Shown here: positions 55,683 through 63,850 of the stretch, one piece after another | Layout: the number at the start of each line of letters is the position of its first letter | How positions within the stretch are numbered: position 1 is the first letter of the stretch | Assembly (NCBI RefSeq): GCF_024345475.1 | Contig: NZ_JAGQBE010000001.1 | Span: 42,915-106,914 of the forward strand | Source of the DNA: Cyanobium sp. T1B-Tous | GTDB lineage: Bacteria; Cyanobacteriota; Cyanobacteriia; PCC-6307; Cyanobiaceae | Direction of reading: 5' to 3' | DNA length: 64,000 nucleotides | The notes under the pieces: generated by a model | The model's input: only the letters and a program-made list of their open reading frames with translations | What the model was told of the DNA's origin: nothing | The model's database searches: none | Translations under genes and position numbers: made by a program

Positions 55683-55750
55683 GCAGGGCGGAGATCGGTT
55701 GGCCTGCAGTCTGCTGCTCGGATCGCAGGACGGGGGAGACTGGGAGGGTG

Positions 55751-57466
55751 ATGGCGACGGTTCAGCTCCTGCCCCAGCTCAAGCTCCCACTGCGGCGCTG
55801 GCGCCCGTTCCGGCTCGGGTGCCGCCGTCCAGGTGCCCGGCTGCTGGTGCTGGCGGCGGGTCTGCTGGCCCCCCTGCTGGCCCCAGCACCGGGCCGGGCC
55901 GCTGAGGAATTGCGGCTCCAGCTCGATGGCCTGGAGTTGCCCATCGACCTGGTGGAGCTGGAGGCCTGGGCGCGCCAGAGTGGCCAGAAGGGGTCCAATC
56001 TGGCGGCGCCCCAGGACCTGGCGGTGTGGCTGAACCTGCTGGAGCCCGGCAGCCGCCGCGATCTGGCTCGGCTGCTGACGGCGCCCCTGCTGCGTGATCG
56101 CAGCTTCGGGGTGCAGCTGCTCAACAGCTGGACCGGCGAGCAGATGCTCCGGGAGGCCGGCACCCTGCTCACCATCACCGCTTCCCCTGGCCAGGGCCCC
56201 GGCCGCAGCACGGCGCCCCTGCTGCTCAGCAGCCTGCGCCAGCTCCTCCAGCGCCAGACCACGGTCTCCACCCTGGAGCTGCTGCGTGCCCTGCCCACGC
56301 CGAGCGTCACCCTGCGCATCGACGGGGTACTGGAGTTGGCCAGCCAGTGGCGCCGTCAGTTGCAGCGCCAGAACGGTGCCCTGGCCCAGTTGCGCCAGTT
56401 GCCGCTGCCGCAGCGCACCTCCAGACCCCTCTCCTTCAGTGGATCCGAGCATCTGGTGATCGGCCACCCGCCCCAGCGGCTCCAGCTGGCCGTGCCCCAC
56501 CGGGTCACGCCCCTGCCGCTGGAGCTCTGGCCCAGCCAGCAGGCGCGCCGCGGGCCCTGGGTGCTGCTGATGCCCGGCCTGGGCGGCAGCCCCGACCAGC
56601 TCAGCTGGCTGGCGGCGGCCCTGGCCGATCGGGGCTGGCCCGTGCTGGTGGTGGAACATCCCGGCAGTGACCAGCAGGCGATCCAGGCTTCCCTGCTCGG
56701 GGATGCTCCCCCGCCTGGGGCCGAAACCCTGCCCCAGCGCCTCGCTGATTTACAGGCCGTGCTCGAGGCCCAGCGGGAGGGGCAGTTGCCGCCCCTCGGG
56801 CCGGCGCCGGCGGGGGAGCAGGGGGTGGTGCTGATGGGTCACTCCCTGGGCGGCCTGGCGGCCCTGATGGGGGCGGGCCTGGTGCCGGAGCGGGGCCTGG
56901 GCCGCCGCTGTGAGCTCGCCCTGGCCTCCTTGCCCCTCACCAACCTGTCGCGGTTGCTCCAGTGCCAATTGCCCCGGGTCACCGGGGATGGGGCGCCCAG
57001 CCAGGGCCCCCTGCCCCATGGGGGGGGGCTGCTGGGGGTAGTGGCCTTCAACGGTTTCGGCAGTCTGTTGTGGCCCTACCGGGGCCTGGAAGACCTCAAC
57101 CTGCCGGTGTTGCTGGTGGGGGGTGGCCTCGATCTGGTCACCCCGCCGGAGCAGGAGCAGCTGGCGGTGTTTGCCCGCGCCCGACACCCCCGCAGCCGGC
57201 TGGTGCTGGTGGAGGGGGCCAGCCATTTCTCGCCGGTACGGATCGACAACCGCGGCGAGGCCCTCTTCCGCCTCGGCCAAGATCTGGTGGGCATCGAGCC
57301 GCTCAAGGTGCAGGCCCTGCTGCTCAGCCTCACCAGTGAATTCCTCCAGGGCCTGGAGCACCCCCTGCTGCTCTCGCCCCAGCTTCGGGACCAGGACGGC
57401 GTGCGCGCCTACGTGCTCGATCCCTCCCTGGCCCGCCGCTGGCGGGGGCTGTTGCCGGCGCCTTGA
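55751..57466 (+). CDS. alpha/beta hydrolase with N-terminal DUF1400 domain
   Basis: A 571-residue secreted or lipid-facing protein. A signal sequence (about 25-51, ending GRAAEEL) leads to the DUF1400 domain: LRLQLDGLELPIDLVELEAWARQ to LLRALPTPSVTLRIDGVLELASQW. The hydrolase part has an oxyanion-like LLMPGLGGSPDQLSWL, nucleophile elbow VVLMGHSLGGLAALM, an Asp in LLVGGGLDLVTP, and a His in VLVEGASHFSP. Cyanobacteria carry several such fusions; substrate unknown. GTG one codon before ATG 55751 is possible. Confidence 0.85.
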   Translation: MATVQLLPQLKLPLRRWRPFRLGCRRPGARLLVLAAGLLAPLLAPAPGRAAEELRLQLDGLELPIDLVELEAWARQSGQKGSNLAAPQDLAVWLNLLEPGSRRDLARLLTAPLLRDRSFGVQLLNSWTGEQMLREAGTLLTITASPGQGPGRSTAPLLLSSLRQLLQRQTTVSTLELLRALPTPSVTLRIDGVLELASQWRRQLQRQNGALAQLRQLPLPQRTSRPLSFSGSEHLVIGHPPQRLQLAVPHRVTPLPLELWPSQQARRGPWVLLMPGLGGSPDQLSWLAAALADRGWPVLVVEHPGSDQQAIQASLLGDAPPPGAETLPQRLADLQAVLEAQREGQLPPLGPAPAGEQGVVLMGHSLGGLAALMGAGLVPERGLGRRCELALASLPLTNLSRLLQCQLPRVTGDGAPSQGPLPHGGGLLGVVAFNGFGSLLWPYRGLEDLNLPVLLVGGGLDLVTPPEQEQLAVFARARHPRSRLVLVEGASHFSPVRIDNRGEALFRLGQDLVGIEPLKVQALLLSLTSEFLQGLEHPLLLSPQLRDQDGVRAYVLDPSLARRWRGLLPAP

Positions 57467-57472
57467 TGGGTT

Positions 57473-58504
57473 TTAGAACTCGATCCGCGGGTCGAGCACG
57501 GCCACCAGCAAATCCACCACCACCGTGACCAGCACCACCAGGCCGGCCACCACCACCACGATCCCCTGCACCAGCGGGTAGTCGCGCTGGCCGATCGCCT
57601 CCTGCAGCCGGAAGGCGATGCCGGGCCAGGAGTAGGTGACCTCGATCAGCAGGGCGCCGCCGATCAGGGACGCCACCGTGATGCCCGTGATCGTGAGCAC
57701 CGGCAGCAGGGCGTTGGGCAGGGCATGGCGCAGCACCACCCGGGCCTCGCCAAGGCCGCGGCTGCGGGCCGCTTCCACGTAGTCGGAGCCGAGGGCGCGG
57801 CGCAGATTGAGCCGCAGGGCATTGGCGAAGATGCCGCTGAGCAGCAGGCCCAGGGTGGCTGCCGGCAGCACCAGGTGGCGCACGCTGCCAGCCAACTGCT
57901 GCCACTGGCCGGTGGCCAGGCCGCTGCGCAGGCTGTCGAGCAGGTAGAAGCCCGTGCCTTCCGGCGGGAGCAACGTGGGCGGGAAGCGGCCCCCGACCGG
58001 CAGCCAGCCCAGCCACACCGCAAACACCAGCTGCACCACCATCGCGGCCCAGAAGGGCGGCAGGGCATAGGTGCCAATGCCATAGAGGCGGCCGGCGAAG
58101 TCGAGCTTGCCCTCAGGCCTCGCGATGCCGGAGAAGCCCACCGCCAATCCCACCACCGCCGCCAGCAGCAGGGCCACCACCCCCAGCTCCAGGGACGCCG
58201 GCAGGCTCTGGCGGATCAGGGCTGTCACCGGCTCCTGGTTGGTGAGGGAGGCGCCCAGATCCCCGTGCAGCAGCTTGCCCAGGAAGGTGCCGTATTGCTG
58301 CAGCAGGGGCTGATCCAGCCCCAGCTGGGCCCGCAGGGCGGCCCGGGCGCTTTCGGGGGCGCGGGTGCCGAGCAGGGCATCGATCGGATCCCCGGGTGCC
58401 AGCCGCAGCAGCAGGAACACCAGGCTGGAGATCAGCCACAACATCAGGGGGGCCAGGGCCAGGCGGGCGGCCAGGTAGCGCAGCAGGGTGCGGCGACGGC
58501 TCAT
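57473..58504 (-). CDS. ABC transporter permease (DppB/OppB-like)
   Basis: A 343-residue membrane protein of the peptide/nickel permease family. The N-terminus LLRYLAARLALAPLMLWLISSLVFLLLRLAPGDP is typical of DppB. The EAA loop is DYVEAARSRGLGEARVVLRHALPNALLPVLT (about 232-262), and the end is VDLLVAVLDPRIEF. Its ATG overlaps the binding-protein stop (ATGA). No DppC or ATPase gene is seen here, so the rest of the transporter is encoded elsewhere. Confidence 0.92.
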   Translation of the reverse strand: MSRRRTLLRYLAARLALAPLMLWLISSLVFLLLRLAPGDPIDALLGTRAPESARAALRAQLGLDQPLLQQYGTFLGKLLHGDLGASLTNQEPVTALIRQSLPASLELGVVALLLAAVVGLAVGFSGIARPEGKLDFAGRLYGIGTYALPPFWAAMVVQLVFAVWLGWLPVGGRFPPTLLPPEGTGFYLLDSLRSGLATGQWQQLAGSVRHLVLPAATLGLLLSGIFANALRLNLRRALGSDYVEAARSRGLGEARVVLRHALPNALLPVLTITGITVASLIGGALLIEVTYSWPGIAFRLQEAIGQRDYPLVQGIVVVVAGLVVLVTVVVDLLVAVLDPRIEF

Positions 58505-60138
58505 CGGCCTGTCCCCAGGTTGGGGGTGGGACCGGTGCGCTGCAGCTCCTGTAGCAGCAGGCGGCCGGAGCCATCGAAGCGGGGCTGGCTGACGCTGCGC
58601 TGGGCCCAGGCCCGGGGCGCCACCAGCCACACCGGCAGGTAGGGATTGGCCGCGGCGGTCTGGCGCTGGATGCGGCGCAGCAGGGCCGCGCGCGCCGGGC
58701 CCGCCAGGGCGGCGCTGCGCTGCAGGTCCTCCTGCAACCCGGGCCGCGCCCAGAAGCTGCCGCTGGCGGCGGCGGCCCCCTTGGCGCAGCGATCCCCTTC
58801 AGCCTGGTCGCAGCCCAGCAGGGGCACCAGGTAGTTGTCGGCGTCGGGGAAGTCGCCCATCCACTCCAACAGGATCAGGGGGAAGGCGCCCTCGCCCAGC
58901 TGGCGGTAGGCGGTGGTGGCCTCCATGCCGGTGACCTCCAGCTCCACACAGTCGCCCAGATCTTGCCGCAGCTGGGCCTGCCAGGTGAGGGCGAACAGCT
59001 TGTCGGCCGGAATGTTGGAGCGGAAGGTGAGCGGCAGCGTCAGCCGCTTGCCCTGGCAGTAGCCCGCCTGGCGGTAGAGCTGGCGGGCCTTGGCCGGGTT
59101 GTAGCCGGGCCAGGCCTGGGGGTCGGAGCCCTTGAGGCTGGGGGGCACCAGGTCGCGCAGGGGCGGCCGTAGCCCCAGGGTGACCCGGCGGCTGATCGTG
59201 CGGCGATCAAGGCTGTAGGCCACCGCCTGGCGTAGGCGGGGATCGTTGAGCGGGGGCTGGTCGGTGAGCAGGGTGAGGTAGCCGATCTCCAGGGCCGGCC
59301 CGCTGCCCTCCCGCAGCTGGCCCTGGCTGGCACGGCGTCGCAGGGACGCCTGCTGGTCGATCTCCAGGCTGGTGGAGAGCAGCACATCCACCTCGCCGCT
59401 CTGCAGGGCTCCATAGAGGGCGGTGGAGTTGCTCAGGGCCACCAGATCGATGCCCGCGTTGGCGGGTTTGGCGCCCCAGTAGCCCGCAAACGGTTCCAGC
59501 CGCTGCTGCTGGTCGGTGAAGAAGCTGAGCCGGTAGGGGCCGGTGCCCACGAAGCGGTCGTTGAGGAAAGTTTTTTGGTGGCGTTGGTAGGCGGTGGGGG
59601 AGAGCGGCGTGAGGTTCACGGCGCTGAGCAACTCGGCCAGGGCGCTGTAGGGGCGCTTGAGCGTGAGTTCGAGCGTGTAGGGGCCCACCGCCCGTGCGCC
59701 GCTCACCCGGTCACCCAGGAGATAGCTGAGCTTGCCGATCGCCAGGAAGCGCTCCAGGCTGAACACCATCGCCGCCGCGTTGAACGGCGTGCCGTCGTGG
59801 AAGCGCACGCCCCGGCGCAGCTCCACCCGGGCCGTCAGACCGTCGGCACTCAAAACCGGCGGGGCCACCGCCAGCCGTGGCTCCAGCTCGCCACGGGCGT
59901 TGATGGCGTAGAGGGGATCCCCGATGGCGCTCAGCAGTTGCATGGCGCCGAAGGTGTAGGCGCCGCCGGGATCGACCGTATCGATGCGGTTCTTGCTGGC
60001 CACCACCAGCCGGTTGGGGCTGCTGCTGGCGCCAGGGTTGGGCTGCGGCTGGCAGCCCGTGAGGGAGAGGGGGCCACCCAGGCCGGCCATCAGCAGGGCT
60101 GCGGCCAGGGCGGGATTCAGCCGCGGAGCGCGGGGCAA
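58501..60138 (-). CDS. ABC transporter substrate-binding lipoprotein (SBP_bac_5 family)
   Basis: A 545-residue lipoprotein if translation starts at TTG 60138, the best available start ahead of the lipobox SLTGC (near residue 29). Body motifs are typical of peptide-binding proteins: FGAMQLLSAIGDPLYAINARGELEPRLA, GVRFHDGTPFNAAAMVFSLERFL, GTGPYRL, NDPRLRQAVAYSLDRRTISRRV and YNPAKARQLYRQAGY. Likely cargo is a short peptide, nickel or glutathione-like compound, but not resolvable from sequence. Coupled to the permease. Confidence 0.88.
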   Translation of the reverse strand: MPRAPRLNPALAAALLMAGLGGPLSLTGCQPQPNPGASSSPNRLVVASKNRIDTVDPGGAYTFGAMQLLSAIGDPLYAINARGELEPRLAVAPPVLSADGLTARVELRRGVRFHDGTPFNAAAMVFSLERFLAIGKLSYLLGDRVSGARAVGPYTLELTLKRPYSALAELLSAVNLTPLSPTAYQRHQKTFLNDRFVGTGPYRLSFFTDQQQRLEPFAGYWGAKPANAGIDLVALSNSTALYGALQSGEVDVLLSTSLEIDQQASLRRRASQGQLREGSGPALEIGYLTLLTDQPPLNDPRLRQAVAYSLDRRTISRRVTLGLRPPLRDLVPPSLKGSDPQAWPGYNPAKARQLYRQAGYCQGKRLTLPLTFRSNIPADKLFALTWQAQLRQDLGDCVELEVTGMEATTAYRQLGEGAFPLILLEWMGDFPDADNYLVPLLGCDQAEGDRCAKGAAAASGSFWARPGLQEDLQRSAALAGPARAALLRRIQRQTAAANPYLPVWLVAPRAWAQRSVSQPRFDGSGRLLLQELQRTGPTPNLGTGR

Positions 60139-60163
60139 GGGGCGGCCATCAGATGGCGGCCAT

Positions 60164-60376
60164 TCAAGACCGATGGGGGCGGGCAGGACGCACCTGCTGC
60201 AGGGAAATTTCAAACACTTCCGAGCCCTGGCGGGCCAGGGGCCAGCGGCGCAGCCAGCAGCGGTCGTGGTGGTCATCGATGCCAATCACCTGGTACAGCT
60301 GCTCATCGCTGTCGAGGTGCACGCAGGCGCCCTGGTGAAGGGCGGGGGCGGCAGTGGTGAAGGTGGGGCCAGTCAT
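60164..60376 (-). CDS. small conserved-type hypothetical protein (70 aa)
   Basis: A 70-residue frame from ATG 60376. It reads like a small cytosolic barrel: GACVHLDSDEQLYQVIGIDD, then HDRCWLRRWPLA and GSEVFEISLQQV. The WLRRWPL/FEISLQQV pattern resembles short picocyanobacterial proteins of unknown role. 25 bases separate its stop from the binding-protein start, so it may share that transcript. The longer upstream open frame is low in family likeness. Confidence 0.55.
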   Translation of the reverse strand: MTGPTFTTAAPALHQGACVHLDSDEQLYQVIGIDDHHDRCWLRRWPLARQGSEVFEISLQQVRPARPHRS

Positions 60377-60605
60377 AGGGGGATGACGAAGAACTGGAGG
60401 ATCGGGGAAGGGAAAGAACGGAAGCGCGACTCGAGATCTCTGAAGTTGATGCTGCGAGGGATCAGACCTGGAGATTGTTTGTCTCGCTACAAACAGAAGC
60501 CTGGGTGTGGGGATCGCGACAGCGGCCCGGAAGGGAGCGGGGCCTGCTTGCCTGATCCTTAAGGTTCTTTTCGGATTGATCCCTCCACTGTGGCCTGCCA
60601 TGGGC

Positions 60606-60621
60606 CCCGCTGGCCAGCGGG
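60606..60621. repeat. 16-bp perfect palindrome in the 285-base intergenic region
   Basis: CCCGCTGGCCAGCGGG reads the same on both strands. It lies between hom and the 70-residue gene in an otherwise gene-free stretch (60377-60661). That stretch also holds a small GTTTGT/ACAAAC hairpin at 60477-60494. No T-run follows, so it is not a standard terminator. It may be an operator or a structured RNA element. Confidence 0.5.
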
Positions 60622-60661
60622 TGGCGATTTGCAGACCTGATGGGCCTGATCAGCGGGCCCT

Positions 60662-61990
60662 TTAGAGGGTGCGCAAACAGGCGGCCACGGCCTGCACGTC
60701 CGCCAGGGCTTCGATCGCGGCCAGGGCTTGGCGGAAGTTGGCCTCGCACACCTCGTGGGTGATCACCACGATCTCGGCATCGCCGGCGCTCTGGGTTTCG
60801 AATTGCACGATCGACTGGATCGATACCCCCGCCTCGCCGAAGCAGGTGCCGATCGCCCCGATCACCCCGGCCCGGTCGCTGGTGCGCAGGCGCACGTAGT
60901 TGCGGTGGCTGGTGACGGCGCTGTCCACCAGGCGGCAGGGGCGCCAGCTGCCCGCGGCCAGCAGGGGATCGAGGGGGGCGTTGGTGCCGTTGCCGGTGGC
61001 CTGCCGGATGCCGGCAATGTTGAGGATGTCGGCCACCACCGCGGAGGCGGTGGGCCCGGCGCCCGCCCCAGGGCCGTAGAACATCACCTGGCCCACCGGA
61101 TCGCCCTCCACCAGGATCGCGTTGTTCACCCCGTTCACCCCGGCGAGGGGGTGGGCCTTGGGCAGCAGGGTGGGATGGACCCGCACATCCAGCAGCTGCT
61201 CGGCCTGGGCGCTGGGCACGGCTGGGCTGCCGGGCATGGCTTGGGCCACCGCCAGCAGCTTCACCACGTAGCCCAGCTGGGCGGCGTAGGCCACGTCGCG
61301 GGCGTCCAGGCGATCGATGCCTTCGGTGGGGATGGCGGCCCGGGGCACGTTGCCGCCGTAGGCCAGGCTAGCCAGGATGGCGATCTTGTCGGCGGCGTCG
61401 CCGCCCTGCACATCGGCGGCGGGATCGGCTTCGGCGTAGCCCAGCCGCTGGGCATCGGCCAGCACGTCGGCGTAGGCGGCTCCCTCGGCCGCCATGCGGC
61501 TGAGGATGTAGTTGGTGGTGCCGTTGATGATGCCGCTCACCCGCTGGATGCGGTTGGCGCCCAGGGATTGCTTGAGCGGCTCGATGATCGGGATGCCGCC
61601 GCCCACGGCTGCCTCGATCAGCACGTACACCCCTTGGGCCGCGGCGGCGGCGGCGATCTCTTCGCCGTAGCGGGCGATCACGGCCTTGTTGGCGGTCACC
61701 ACCGGCTTGCCGGCGGCAATCGCCCGCAGGATCAGGCTGCGGGCCGGCTCCAGGCCGCCCATCACCTCCACCACGATGTCCACCGCCGGGTCATCCACCA
61801 CCGCCTCGGGATCGGTGGTGAGGAGCTCCGCCGCCAGCTCCACCGGCCGCGGGCGAGCCAGGTCGCGCACCGCCACCCGGCGCAGGGCCAGCTCTCCCAC
61901 CAGCGGATGGCGCCCGGAGGGGGTCGCCAGGATGCCGGCCACGCCCGCCCCCACCGTGCCGAGGCCAAGCAAGCCGATGCCGATGGTCAT
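60662..61990 (-). CDS. hom: homoserine dehydrogenase
   Basis: A 442-residue enzyme reducing aspartate semialdehyde to homoserine for Thr/Met synthesis. NAD(P)-binding GLLGLGTVGAGVAGIL (6-21), then VVTANKAVIARYG, the catalytic LIEAAVGGGIPIIEPLKQSL and the signature AADVQGGDAADKIAILASLAYG with Asp/Lys. The C-terminal part is an ACT domain (YVRLRTSDRAGVIGAIGTCFGEAGVSIQSI) used for feedback inhibition by threonine in relatives. Lies upstream of the palindrome region and downstream of sufE. Confidence 0.96.
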   Translation of the reverse strand: MTIGIGLLGLGTVGAGVAGILATPSGRHPLVGELALRRVAVRDLARPRPVELAAELLTTDPEAVVDDPAVDIVVEVMGGLEPARSLILRAIAAGKPVVTANKAVIARYGEEIAAAAAAQGVYVLIEAAVGGGIPIIEPLKQSLGANRIQRVSGIINGTTNYILSRMAAEGAAYADVLADAQRLGYAEADPAADVQGGDAADKIAILASLAYGGNVPRAAIPTEGIDRLDARDVAYAAQLGYVVKLLAVAQAMPGSPAVPSAQAEQLLDVRVHPTLLPKAHPLAGVNGVNNAILVEGDPVGQVMFYGPGAGAGPTASAVVADILNIAGIRQATGNGTNAPLDPLLAAGSWRPCRLVDSAVTSHRNYVRLRTSDRAGVIGAIGTCFGEAGVSIQSIVQFETQSAGDAEIVVITHEVCEANFRQALAAIEALADVQAVAACLRTL

Positions 61991-62017
61991 GCGCTGGGGG
62001 GTTGCAGTGCGGCGATC

Positions 62018-62479
62018 CTAGAAATCAGCTGGACGGGGCTCGGCGGAGGCGGCCAAGGCTTGGGCCTGGCTCTGCATCAACCGCAGGATGTTGAGGAAGC
62101 CGTTGGCCCGCGACGGGGTGAGGCTGGCCTGGAGGCCGGTGGCGGCGACGAAGGCCGGATCGATGCGCAGGGCCTGCTCGGGGGTCAGCCCCTCAAGGCC
62201 GGCGATGAGCAGGGCCAGCAGCCCCTTGGTGATGGCGGCGTCGGAGTCGCCGCGCCAGTGGAGCTTGCCGTCCACCAGCTCAGCCACCACGAACACCTGG
62301 GAGACGCAGCCCTTCACCTGGAAGGCCTCGTGACGGAATTCCGCCGGCAGGGGCTCGAGCTTCTTGGCCAGCCAGAGCACGTATTCGTAGCGCCGTTTGG
62401 GGTCGGCCGTGCCGGCCAGGCGCTCCACCATCTGGTCGAGGGCGGGGCTGCCGGTGGGGGCCACCATCAGCGGCGCCAT
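62018..62479 (-). CDS. sufE: SufE-like cysteine desulfurase activator
   Basis: A 153-residue protein that accepts sulfur from SufS on a conserved Cys. The active loop is FQVKGCVSQVFVVAEL (Cys near residue 58), followed by LHWRGDSDAAITKGLLALLIAGLEGLTPEQ, all typical of SufE. ATG 62479 is used; another in-frame ATG is at 62467. The start overlaps the end of the NikL-like gene by 13 bases. The N-terminus is short and plain. Confidence 0.93.
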   Translation of the reverse strand: MAPLMVAPTGSPALDQMVERLAGTADPKRRYEYVLWLAKKLEPLPAEFRHEAFQVKGCVSQVFVVAELVDGKLHWRGDSDAAITKGLLALLIAGLEGLTPEQALRIDPAFVAATGLQASLTPSRANGFLNILRLMQSQAQALAASAEPRPADF

Positions 62480-62997
62480 CCCGTGGTGCGTTTCCCGCCC
62501 AGCAGACCGGTCCAGCTCAGCAGACCGCCGACCGCACAGAGGCCCAGCAGCAGGGGAGCGAGGCCGGATAGGGACGGGACCGGGGCGGCTGAGCTGAGCC
62601 GGGCCCGGGAGGGAAGGGTGGAGGGGCTGGCCTCGGCGGTGGGCAGCTCCAGGTAGTCCCGGTGGCCAGGCCCCTGATCCACCTGCACTTCCCAGCTGGC
62701 GGTGGCGTTCTGGGGCAGGTGGAAGCGCAGCTGGCCGCTGGCATCGGTGCGGCCCACCTCGATCGGGGTTCCCCCGGGGGGGATCAGGCGCACCACGGCA
62801 TCGGCGGCGGGTTCGCCGTTGCCGAAGCGGCTGTCCAACACCAGCTGATCGGTGAGGCTGCTGAGCCGCTCCAAGCTGCTTTCAATGGCGTGGCTGTGGA
62901 CCGGCGCCGCGGACGCGAGCAGCAGGGCCACTGCACTGAGCCCGCTCGCCCGGGTGATCGCCCTGCGCGGCAGAGCGGGGAAGGGTCGCAGGCTCAT
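62467..62997 (-). CDS. secreted NikL/carboxypeptidase-regulatory-like protein with C-terminal anchor
   Basis: A 176-residue protein with an N-terminal signal peptide (cleavage near SAAPVHSHA). A small Greek-key/regulatory domain follows: RFGNGEPAADAVVRLIPPGGTPIEVGRTDASGQLRFHLP and DQGPGHRDYLEL, as in periplasmic NikL/NikK parts of nickel or cobalt uptake systems (inference). One membrane helix (about 146-166) precedes a basic tail. Mature N-terminal His-Ala-Ile could bind metal. No CbiM/NikM-type gene is adjacent. Coupled to sufE by a 13-base overlap. Confidence 0.6.
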   Translation of the reverse strand: MSLRPFPALPRRAITRASGLSAVALLLASAAPVHSHAIESSLERLSSLTDQLVLDSRFGNGEPAADAVVRLIPPGGTPIEVGRTDASGQLRFHLPQNATASWEVQVDQGPGHRDYLELPTAEASPSTLPSRARLSSAAPVPSLSGLAPLLLGLCAVGGLLSWTGLLGGKRTTGWRR

Positions 62998-63004
62998 GGA
63001 GCGA

Positions 63005-63214
63005 TCAGGAGGCTTTCCAGCGACTATCGCTGCTTTTGCCGGCTTGCACCATCCGCACCATCGAACTGACCATCATCGAGAGGGCGTCGCTGGTCTGGCC
63101 GCGGTCCTGGAGTTCGGCCGCCAGCACCAGGTCGGGGGCCGAGGCACGGCTGCTGGGAACGCGGGAGGCGGACAGGTCCAAATCAGGGCCGGTGCAGTGG
63201 TTTGATCCTGGCAA
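63005..63214 (-). CDS. small hypothetical protein (69 aa)
   Basis: A 69-residue frame from TTG 63214, same strand and 7 bases before the NikL-like gene, and 36 bases behind the cyclo-ligase gene. The C-terminal half is helical (DLVLAAELQDRGQTSDALSMMVSSMVRMV), the N-terminal part polar. The spacing supports a gene but the start is unsure. No family recognised. Confidence 0.4.
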   Translation of the reverse strand: MPGSNHCTGPDLDLSASRVPSSRASAPDLVLAAELQDRGQTSDALSMMVSSMVRMVQAGKSSDSRWKAS

Positions 63215-63250
63215 ATGGTGGGGCCCACTGCGCCTTCCGTGAAGGCTTTG

Positions 63251-63850
63251 TCAACATCGAACATCCGCCCCGATCCACACGGGCCCGTCCTCATCGAGCC
63301 AGCCCTGCAGCGGCGCATCCCAGGGATCGCGGGGTAGGCGTTCCACCCGGCAGCCCTTGGGCAGCACCGCCAGGGCCGGCACCTGGGCCCAGCCGGGCGT
63401 CGCCCGCAGCCGGTCGTACCAGCCGCCGCCGTAGCCCAACCGGATTCCCGCGGCATCGCAGGCCAGGGCCGGAACCAACAGCAGGCCCAGCTGCTCGGGG
63501 GCCAGTTCGCCGTCGCCAGGCGCTGCGGATTGGGCCGCGGGGGCGGGGATGCCGCAGCCATCGGGCTCCAGGGCGTCGCCGCCCCGCCAGGGGCGGTACA
63601 CCAGCCGGGCCGCCGGATCGCCGGGGGCGGCGGTGATGGCCGGCAGGGCCAGCTGGTTGGGCAGCAGGGCCTCCAGCGCGCGCAGGTCGACTTCGCCGGC
63701 CAGGGGCCAGTAGAGGCCCAGGTGGCGCCCGGGGGGCACCAGAGCAGGACAGTGCCGCCGGGCCTGGGCCTCGATGGCGGGCTGGGCCTGGGGCAGCAGG
63801 GCCAGGCGCCGGGCCCGAAACTCCAGGCGCAAGCTGGCTTTGGCGCTCAT
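63251..63850 (-). CDS. 5-formyltetrahydrofolate cyclo-ligase
   Basis: A 199-residue enzyme that converts 5-formyl-THF to methenyl-THF with ATP. The N-terminal [17 protein letters not shown], the middle [16 protein letters not shown] and the signature [25 protein letters not shown] (about 125-149, with the glycine-rich nucleotide loop) are conserved. ATG overlaps the ruvC stop (ATGA). One cysteine near the C-terminus (VRC). Confidence 0.93.
   Translation of the reverse strand: MSAKASLRLEFRARRLALLPQAQPAIEAQARRHCPALVPPGRHLGLYWPLAGEVDLRALEALLPNQLALPAITAAPGDPAARLVYRPWRGGDALEPDGCGIPAPAAQSAAPGDGELAPEQLGLLLVPALACDAAGIRLGYGGGWYDRLRATPGWAQVPALAVLPKGCRVERLPRDPWDAPLQGWLDEDGPVWIGADVRC

Noticed and set aside
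60639..60661. GGGCC/GGCCC pair just after the hom stop as a terminator.
   Set aside because: The stem is only 5 bp with a long loop and no T-run follows on the minus strand.
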